Shown here: piece after piece, positions 58,654 to 64,000 of the stretch
Position numbering within the stretch: position 1 is the stretch's first letter
Layout of the letters: the number at the start of each line of letters is the position of its first letter
DNA from: CAZJHD01 sp964545855
Lineage (GTDB): Bacteria > Planctomycetota > UBA1135 > JACQFD01
Reading direction: 5' to 3'
NCBI GenBank assembly: GCA_964545855.1
Contig: CAZJHD010000007.1
Location: 1-64,000, forward strand
DNA length: 64,000 nt
Made by a program: the position numbers and the translations under genes
The notes under the pieces: model-generated
The model's database searches: none
Told to the model about the DNA's origin: nothing
What the model saw: the letters and a program-made list of their open reading frames with translations, nothing else

Positions 58654-59904
58654 ATGGCGAGCCGACCCACCACCTCCACCGACGCGGCGTCGAGACCGCG
58701 TCCCGTTTCGTCGGGAGGGTTCGACGACGAGGGGAACGTCAAGCCGCGCTTCGAGCGTCCGCTCGCCGAGGGCGAGCGCGAGATGGTGATCGACGTCCGG
58801 ACCCAGGACATGGAGATGAACATGGGTCCGCAGCATCCGTCGACCCACGGCGTGCTGCGCGTGCTCCTGCGCGTCGACGGCGAGGTGCTGACGGGCGCGA
58901 TCCCCTACATCGGGTACATCCATCGCTGTGCCGAGAAGATCGGCGAGTCCGTCGACTGGACGCAGTACCTGCCGTACACCGACCGCTACGACTACCTGGC
59001 GGCGATGAACAACAACCTCGGGTACTCGATGGCCGTCGAGAAGTTGATCGGCTGCGAGATCCCCGAGCGGGGCCTCTACATCCGGACGATCTGCGCCGAG
59101 CTGAATCGCATCGGGTCGCACCTGATCGCCTTCGGCACCTACGGCCTCGACCTCGGCGCCTTCACGCCCTTCTTCTACAGCTTCCGCGAGCGCGAGGTGA
59201 TCCTCACGCTCTTCGAGAAGATCTGCGGTGCGCGCCTCACCTACAGCTACATCCGGATCGGCGGCGTCTACAACGACGCGCCTCCCGGCTGGCTCGACGA
59301 GGTGAAGCTCTTCCTCGACGAGTTCGAGGAGAAGTGGCGCGAGTACAACGACCTCCTCAGCGACAACCTGATCTTCGTGCGGCGCACGGCCGACGTCGGC
59401 GTGATCTCCAAGGAGGACGCTCTCGCCTACGGCCTCACGGGACCGTGCCTGCGCGGCTCCGGCGTCGACTTCGATCTGCGGAAGGCGCAGCCCTACGAGC
59501 TCTACTCGAAGCTCGACTTCCGCGTCCCCGTCGGCCGAGGCGCCAAGGGGACCCTCGGCGACTGCTGGGACCGGTACTGGGTGCGCATGCAGGAGATGTG
59601 GGAGTCGGTGCAGATCGTCCGCCAGTGCCTCGACGGGATCTCCGAGGGGCCCGTGATGGCCGACCTGCCGCCCGTGCTGCGCGTGCCGGCCGGCCATGCC
59701 TACGTCGGGATCGAGAACCCGCGCGGCGAGCTCGGCCACTTCATCGTGAGCGACGGCGACAAGAAGGCGGTGCGCCTGCGCGTGCGTGGGCCCTCGTTCT
59801 GCAACCTCTCGATCCTTCCGATGGTGCTCCCGGGCACCATGCTGGCGGACGCCGTGGCCGTGATCGGCTCCATCGACATCGTCCTCGGAGAGGTGGACCG
59901 ATGA
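58654..59904 (+). CDS. nuoD: NADH-quinone oxidoreductase subunit D
   Basis: 416 residues from ATG 58654. The core begins MEMNMGPQHPSTHGVLRVLL, then GYIHRCAEKIGESVDWTQYL and ICAELNRIGSHLIAFGTYGL. VPAGHAYVGIENPRGELGHF is the late motif, and the end (GSIDIVLGEVDR) is as expected. The conserved His in STHG and the Tyr of the quinone site region are present. It overlaps nuoH by 4 bp (ATGA). Confidence 0.96.
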   Translation: MASRPTTSTDAASRPRPVSSGGFDDEGNVKPRFERPLAEGEREMVIDVRTQDMEMNMGPQHPSTHGVLRVLLRVDGEVLTGAIPYIGYIHRCAEKIGESVDWTQYLPYTDRYDYLAAMNNNLGYSMAVEKLIGCEIPERGLYIRTICAELNRIGSHLIAFGTYGLDLGAFTPFFYSFREREVILTLFEKICGARLTYSYIRIGGVYNDAPPGWLDEVKLFLDEFEEKWREYNDLLSDNLIFVRRTADVGVISKEDALAYGLTGPCLRGSGVDFDLRKAQPYELYSKLDFRVPVGRGAKGTLGDCWDRYWVRMQEMWESVQIVRQCLDGISEGPVMADLPPVLRVPAGHAYVGIENPRGELGHFIVSDGDKKAVRLRVRGPSFCNLSILPMVLPGTMLADAVAVIGSIDIVLGEVDR

Positions 59905-61235
59905 TCGCGCACGCTTCCTCTCTCGCGGCTTCGCACGTTGCTTCCGCGACGGCGGCGTTCCAGGGCGGCCGCTCCGGGAGCAACTGGACGATCGACCTGC
60001 TGGAGTGGGTGCGCACGAGCTGGCTCTCGCGGCAGCTCGCGGGACTCGTCGGCCTCGACGAGGCGCCGGCGCTCCCGGGATGGCTCGCCGCCGCCATCGG
60101 CGCCGGAATCGCCGTCGGCCTCGTGATCGCCGTCGTGTCCGTGGTCGCGATGCTCTCCATCTGGCTGGAGCGCCGCATCTCGGGCCGCATCCAGTCGCGC
60201 ATCGGACCGAACCGCGTCGGTCCCTTCGGCCTCCTGCAGTCGCTCGCCGACGGAGTGAAGCTCCTCCTGAAGGAGGACATCATCCCGACCGGGGCGGACC
60301 GCAAGCTCTTCGTGCTCGCTCCGGCTCTCGTGATGGCGAGCGCGCTCGCGATGTTCGCCGCCGTTCCCTTCGCGGAGGGCGCCGGCTTCACCGACCTGAA
60401 CCTCGGCGTCGTCTTCATCGTGGCGATCTCGGCGCTCGCGACGATCGGCGTGATCATGGCGGGCTGGTCGAGCAACAACAAATGGGCGCTCTACGGCGCC
60501 ATGCGCGAGGCGGCGCAGGTGGTCGCCTACGAGGTGCCCCTCGGGATCTCGCTGCTGGTGCCCGTGATGGTCGCCGGGAGCTTCAACCTCCGGGAGATGA
60601 CGGAGGCGCAGGCCGGATGGGGAGGCGCCGCCTGGCTCATCTTCCAGAATCCCTTCGTCCTCCCGGGATTCCTGCTCTTCTTCGTCGCGATGCTGGCGGA
60701 GAACAAGCGCGCGCCCTTCGACCTGCCGGAATCGGAGTCGGAGCTCGTGGCCGGATTCCACACCGAGTACTCGGGGATCCGCTTCTCCTTCTTCTTCCTG
60801 GAGGAGTACGCGGCCATGTTCCTGATGTCGGCGGTCGCGTCGGCGCTGTTCCTCGGAGGATGGAACTTCCCCGGCGTCGACCTGCTGGGCGGCGCGCTGC
60901 GGACGATCGCGCAGCTCACGGTCTTCTGCTCGAAGACGATGTTCCTCGTCCTCGTGATGATCTGGATCCGGTGGACGCTGCCGCGCCTGCGCGTCGATCA
61001 GGTGATGGTGATGGGGTACAAGTACCTCACGCCGCTCGCCCTGCTCTGCGTCCTCGGAGCTTCGACGTGGGAGGTGTTCGCCGGACGGCCGTTCCACGAC
61101 CGCCCGATGTGGATGCAGCTCTTCACGCCGGCACTCGTCGGGGTGGGCACGATCGTTCTCTTCCTGATGCTCCGCCGGCAGGCCGAGACCTCGGCCCGCT
61201 CCGATCCCCGACAGGCGCTCACCGCCCGCGGCTGA
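59901..61235 (+). CDS. nuoH: NADH-quinone oxidoreductase subunit H
   Basis: 444 residues from ATG 59901. About 60 N-terminal residues precede the usual start. Eight membrane helices follow, with the family loops WLERRISGRIQSRIGPNRVG, PFGLLQSLADGVKLLLKEDI, REAAQVVAYEVPLGISLLVP and NKRAPFDLPESESELVAGFH. The loop EYSGIRFSFFFLEEYAAMFL is the quinone-site segment. NuoH links the peripheral and membrane arms. Confidence 0.96.
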   Translation: MIAHASSLAASHVASATAAFQGGRSGSNWTIDLLEWVRTSWLSRQLAGLVGLDEAPALPGWLAAAIGAGIAVGLVIAVVSVVAMLSIWLERRISGRIQSRIGPNRVGPFGLLQSLADGVKLLLKEDIIPTGADRKLFVLAPALVMASALAMFAAVPFAEGAGFTDLNLGVVFIVAISALATIGVIMAGWSSNNKWALYGAMREAAQVVAYEVPLGISLLVPVMVAGSFNLREMTEAQAGWGGAAWLIFQNPFVLPGFLLFFVAMLAENKRAPFDLPESESELVAGFHTEYSGIRFSFFFLEEYAAMFLMSAVASALFLGGWNFPGVDLLGGALRTIAQLTVFCSKTMFLVLVMIWIRWTLPRLRVDQVMVMGYKYLTPLALLCVLGASTWEVFAGRPFHDRPMWMQLFTPALVGVGTIVLFLMLRRQAETSARSDPRQALTARG

Positions 61236-61307
61236 GGCCGTTCGCGCCGATCCCGATCTCGCACGCGCTTCCCGGAATCCCGACTCTCCTCTCCACCTCG
61301 ATCGCCG

Positions 61308-62036
61308 ATGCACTCTCCTACGCGTGACTCCTCCATGTCTCCGGCCGGCGTCTCGCCGCGCAACGGCTGGTGGGCCGACGTCTGGGCCGGTTTCTGGACG
61401 ACGGCCGTCGGCATGCGGATCACGCTGAAGTACCTCTTCCGCAAGCCGAACACGGTGCAGTACCCCGAGGAGCGCATGCCGATCCCGGACCGGTACCGCG
61501 GGATCCACTACCTGGAGCAGGAGAAGTGCATCTACTGCTTCATGTGCGCGCGCGCGTGCCCCGTCGACTGCATCTCGATGGAGGCCGTTCGCCACGGGAA
61601 GGAGCTCGAGTGGGTCGCCTTCACGGTGGACTACAACCGCTGCATGTTCTGCGAGCTCTGCACCTATCCGTGCCCCAAGGATTGCATCCACGAGGGGAAG
61701 GAGTTCGCGCTCGTGACCTACGACCGCAAGGAACTCGTCCTCGACCTGCTCTCCTACAAGGGGCTCAGCGACGAGGCGAAGGTGCGCATCGAGATCGCCG
61801 AGAAGCAGAAGGCCGCGAAGGAGGCCGCGAAGGCGGCGAAGGCGGCGAAGACCGCCGCCGCGAAGTCGGCGCCGGCGGCCGAGTCGAGCGGTGCGGCGAC
61901 GGCGACGGCCACGGAGGAGGCGAAGCCCGCGAAGGGCGAGAAGCCCGCGAAGGCGAAGGACGCGTCGTCCCCGGTCGCCAAGCCGGACGGCGCGAAGAAG
62001 GACTCCTCCCCGAAGCCCGGAACCGGCTCCGCCTGA
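61308..62036 (+). CDS. nuoI: NADH-quinone oxidoreductase subunit I with long Lys/Ala-rich tail
   Basis: 242 residues from ATG 61308; ATG 61335 is also possible. Two [4Fe-4S] motifs are intact: CIYCFMCARACPVDC and CMFCELCTYPCPKDC. They carry clusters N6a and N6b. After about residue 160 comes a low-complexity tail of 80 residues made of Ala, Lys, Glu, Ser and Pro, which looks disordered. NuoI passes electrons to NuoB. Confidence 0.94.
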   Translation: MHSPTRDSSMSPAGVSPRNGWWADVWAGFWTTAVGMRITLKYLFRKPNTVQYPEERMPIPDRYRGIHYLEQEKCIYCFMCARACPVDCISMEAVRHGKELEWVAFTVDYNRCMFCELCTYPCPKDCIHEGKEFALVTYDRKELVLDLLSYKGLSDEAKVRIEIAEKQKAAKEAAKAAKAAKTAAAKSAPAAESSGAATATATEEAKPAKGEKPAKAKDASSPVAKPDGAKKDSSPKPGTGSA

Positions 62037-62121
62037 CGGCCGGACCGACGCACCCGCGCGAACGCAGATCCTCCCAGGCGCTCCCACGACCCCCGCGCTC
62101 CGGCCGCCCCCAACCGGATTG

Positions 62122-62640
62122 ATGGAAACGCTCTTCTTCCTGCTCTTCGCGGCGCTCGCCATCGGCGGTGCCGTCGCGACGGTCTGGATGCGCTACGTCG
62201 TCCACAGCGCCTTCGCGCTGATGGGGACGTTCCTCGGCATCGCCGGGCTCTTCGTGCTGCTCGGCGCCGACTTCCTGGCCGTCACGCAGATCCTCATCTA
62301 CGTGGGCGGGATCCTCGTCCTGATCCTCTTCGGGATCATGATGACCCCGCCGGACCGCAGCGAGCGGAACGCGAAGCGCGTCGGGGCGATCATGGTCGCG
62401 ACCCTGGGGATCACCCTCGCGCTCGTGTCCCAGGTGGGCGGAGTCGTGAAGTGGGCGCAGACGCAGGACCTCGCGCCCCCGGAGCCGACGGCGGCCCCGA
62501 TCGGCCGAGCCATGCTGCGGCCCGACGAGTACCTCGTGCCCTTCGAGCTCGCCTCGGTGGTCCTCCTGCTGGCGTTGATCGGCTCCGTCTTCATCGCGCG
62601 CCGCCGGACGACGATTCCCGTGTCCGAGGAGGGACGCTGA
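62122..62640 (+). CDS. nuoJ: NADH-quinone oxidoreductase subunit J
   Basis: 172 residues from ATG 62122. Five membrane helices are seen, with the conserved ADFLAVTQILIYVGGILVLI and the following FGIMMTPP. It is an antiporter-arm adaptor subunit with NuoA and NuoK. It overlaps nuoK (TGATG). Confidence 0.94.
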   Translation: METLFFLLFAALAIGGAVATVWMRYVVHSAFALMGTFLGIAGLFVLLGADFLAVTQILIYVGGILVLILFGIMMTPPDRSERNAKRVGAIMVATLGITLALVSQVGGVVKWAQTQDLAPPEPTAAPIGRAMLRPDEYLVPFELASVVLLLALIGSVFIARRRTTIPVSEEGR

Positions 62641-62939
62641 TGGGCCTCTCTGGATACCTCATCGTCTCGGCGATCCTCTTCGCCCTCGGGCTCGTCTGCA
62701 CCGTCGCGCGCCGCAACGTGATCTACGTGCTGATGGGGATCGAGCTGATCCTGAACGCGGCCAACCTGAATCTCGTCGCCTTCGCGCGCTTCCAGGGAGG
62801 CCTCGACGGCCAGATGTTCGCGATCTTCTCGATCATCCTCGCCGCCGCGGAGGCCGCCGTGGCGCTGGCGATCGTGCTGAACGTCTTCGGGCTCTTCGAC
62901 TCGATCCGGCCGAACGACTCGGACCTCATGAAGGAATGA
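62640..62939 (+). CDS. nuoK: NADH-quinone oxidoreductase subunit K
   Basis: 99 residues from ATG 62640, the typical length. Three helices: YLIVSAILFALGLVCTVARR, then IYVLMGIELILNAANLNLVA with the membrane Glu, and IFSIILAAAEAAVALAIVLN with the second membrane Glu. It is part of the proton path. It overlaps nuoL by 4 bp (ATGA). Confidence 0.95.
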   Translation: MGLSGYLIVSAILFALGLVCTVARRNVIYVLMGIELILNAANLNLVAFARFQGGLDGQMFAIFSIILAAAEAAVALAIVLNVFGLFDSIRPNDSDLMKE

Positions 62940-64000
62940 GCGGCGTGAACCCCGAGACCCCACTCCGCGGCGCGCCGCGCCGGCTGCTCGCTCCGGTGGC
63001 CGACGCGGTGCGCCTCGTGCTGCGCCGAGCGCCGCTCCTCGTCGCGCTCCTCGGCCTCCTCGTGAGCTTCACGTGGGCGCAGGCAGGTGGCGGCGCACAG
63101 CCCGGGGGCCAGGTCCCCGCGGGCGGCGCGGCGGCGAGCGCCGCGTCCTTCGGCTTCGGCTCGAGCGACATGCTCCTGCTGCTGCTGGTCCCGCTGCTGC
63201 CCCTCTTCGCGTACCTGATCCAGATCTTCTTCGGCCGCCGGCTCCCGCGGCAGGGCGACTGGCTCCTCACGGGCGCGATGTTCGCCGGGCTCGGGATCGC
63301 GGTCTACGAGTTCGCGAAGTGTCTCGGCGCCTGGAGCCCCGACTTCCGCGTGACGAGCGCGGAGATGGGGCTCTCCTGGAATTGGATCGCCGACGTGCCC
63401 GGCTTCCCGACGGTGGCGGCGGGGATCCTCTACGACAACCTCGCGGCGGCGATGCTCGTCGTCGTCACGCTCGTCAGCGCGCTCGTGCACCTGTTCAGCA
63501 TCGGGTACATGCACGGCGACAGCCGGTACAACGTCTTCTTCGCGAACCTCTCGCTCTTCTCCTTCGCGATGCTCGGGTTGGTCCTCTCGGACAACCTGCT
63601 CTTCTTCTTCATCTTCTGGGAGCTGATGGGGCTCTGCTCCTATCTGCTCATCGGGCATTTCTACTTCAAGGACTCGGCGCGGAAGGCCTCGATGAAGGCC
63701 TTCCTCACGACGCGCATCGGCGACACCTGCCTCCTGATCGGGCTGTTCCTGCTCTGGAACGAGTACAAGACGCTCGAGTTCTCGGCGATCTACGAAGGGG
63801 TGCGCGGCACGGTCGAGGCGAGCCAGGGCTGGCCCGCGTGGCTCACGGCGGCCGGACTCCTGGTCTTCGGCGGCACGGTCGGCAAGTCGGCGCAGTTCCC
63901 GCTGCACGTCTGGCTCCCGGACGCCATGGAGGGTCCGACGCCGGTCTCCGCGATGATCCACGCGGCCACCATGGTCGCGGCCGGCGTGTTCCTCGTGGGC
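62936..64000 (+). CDS. nuoL: NADH-quinone oxidoreductase subunit L, 3' end off window
   Basis: At least 355 residues from ATG 62936, open to the window end. About 70 N-terminal residues (a hydrophobic segment, then Gly/Ala/Gln-rich) come before the usual start. The antiporter-like core follows: LVSALVHLFSIGYMHGDSRY, then LFFFIFWELMGLCSYLLIGH and AFLTTRIGDTCLLIGLFLLW, then TVGKSAQFPLHVWLPDAMEG with PTPVSAMIHAATMVAAGVFL at the edge. The Glu of FWELMGL and the Lys of GKSAQ are the expected proton-path residues. Confidence 0.96.
   Translation, partial: MSGVNPETPLRGAPRRLLAPVADAVRLVLRRAPLLVALLGLLVSFTWAQAGGGAQPGGQVPAGGAAASAASFGFGSSDMLLLLLVPLLPLFAYLIQIFFGRRLPRQGDWLLTGAMFAGLGIAVYEFAKCLGAWSPDFRVTSAEMGLSWNWIADVPGFPTVAAGILYDNLAAAMLVVVTLVSALVHLFSIGYMHGDSRYNVFFANLSLFSFAMLGLVLSDNLLFFFIFWELMGLCSYLLIGHFYFKDSARKASMKAFLTTRIGDTCLLIGLFLLWNEYKTLEFSAIYEGVRGTVEASQGWPAWLTAAGLLVFGGTVGKSAQFPLHVWLPDAMEGPTPVSAMIHAATMVAAGVFLVG

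Overview
The window is a GC-rich (roughly 70% by eye) bacterial chromosome segment, densely packed with genes on both strands. The cell is a diderm: it has flagellar P-ring and L-ring proteins and several lipobox lipoproteins. It is flagellated, makes squalene or hopanoids through HpnC/D/E, makes isoprenoids through the MEP pathway (two IspH genes), and has a Nuo-type proton-pumping complex. The gene mix and base composition would suit a deep-branching Planctomycetota member or a similar high-GC diderm phylum, but nothing here fixes the taxonomy. No insertion sequences, phage genes or CRISPR arrays were seen, and only one tRNA gene.

Region 1 (1-18.8 kb, almost all minus strand) is a flagellar operon with a glycosylation appendix. 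From a clear sigma-54-type promoter (about 18.80 kb) the order is flgF, flgG, flgA, flgH, flgI, flgJ (rod-binding domain only), a FlgN-like chaperone, flgK, flgL and a GNAT acetyltransferase. Farther on the same strand lie a Rossmann-fold dehydrogenase and two giant multidomain glycosyltransferases. The one at the left edge carries an N-terminal domain resembling a B12-binding radical-SAM protein that has lost its cluster cysteines. Wedged in on the plus strand (8041-8568) is an AhpD/carboxymuconolactone-decarboxylase-family gene whose CxxC motif is encoded Cys-Asp-Tyr-UGA, with conserved family sequence continuing after the UGA. I read it as a selenoprotein, and it is the most notable gene in the window.

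Region 2 (19-32 kb) holds an ECF-like sigma factor coupled to a secreted repeat protein, and a NitT/TauT-type ABC transporter with a fused double permease, an ATPase and an AAA-associated-domain protein but no substrate-binding protein. It also holds ispH copy 1, a winged-helix regulator with a membrane partner, UDP-glucose dehydrogenase with a good promoter and terminator, tRNA-Val(UAC), a TolB-like lipoprotein, a secreted helical protein, and Xaa-Pro aminopeptidase with a small lipoprotein.

Region 3 (32-49.5 kb) contains an acyl-CoA dehydrogenase/cupin/SRPBCC/membrane phosphodiesterase set. It continues with the hpnC-hpnD-hpnE-ispH copy 2-ABC ATPase operon (minus strand), small lipoproteins, an M64 metallopeptidase, a sulfatase-like enzyme, a degenerate AlkA-like protein, QueD and a DUF192-like protein.

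Region 4 (49.5-64 kb) is energy metabolism: a diverged 2-oxoacid:ferredoxin oxidoreductase pair, a Ric/YtfE iron-sulfur repair protein and a canonical korA-korB pair. Divergent from korAB is nuoA-B-C-D-H-I-J-K-L, with nuoL cut by the window edge. The nuo run has no nuoE, nuoF or nuoG between the genes seen, so ferredoxin reduced by KorAB is a plausible electron donor for the complex.

Translation is often coupled by 4-bp overlaps (ATGA, GTGA and, unusually often, TTGA). Several genes have a TANNNT box 4-20 nt before the start codon, which suggests short-leader or leaderless mRNAs.
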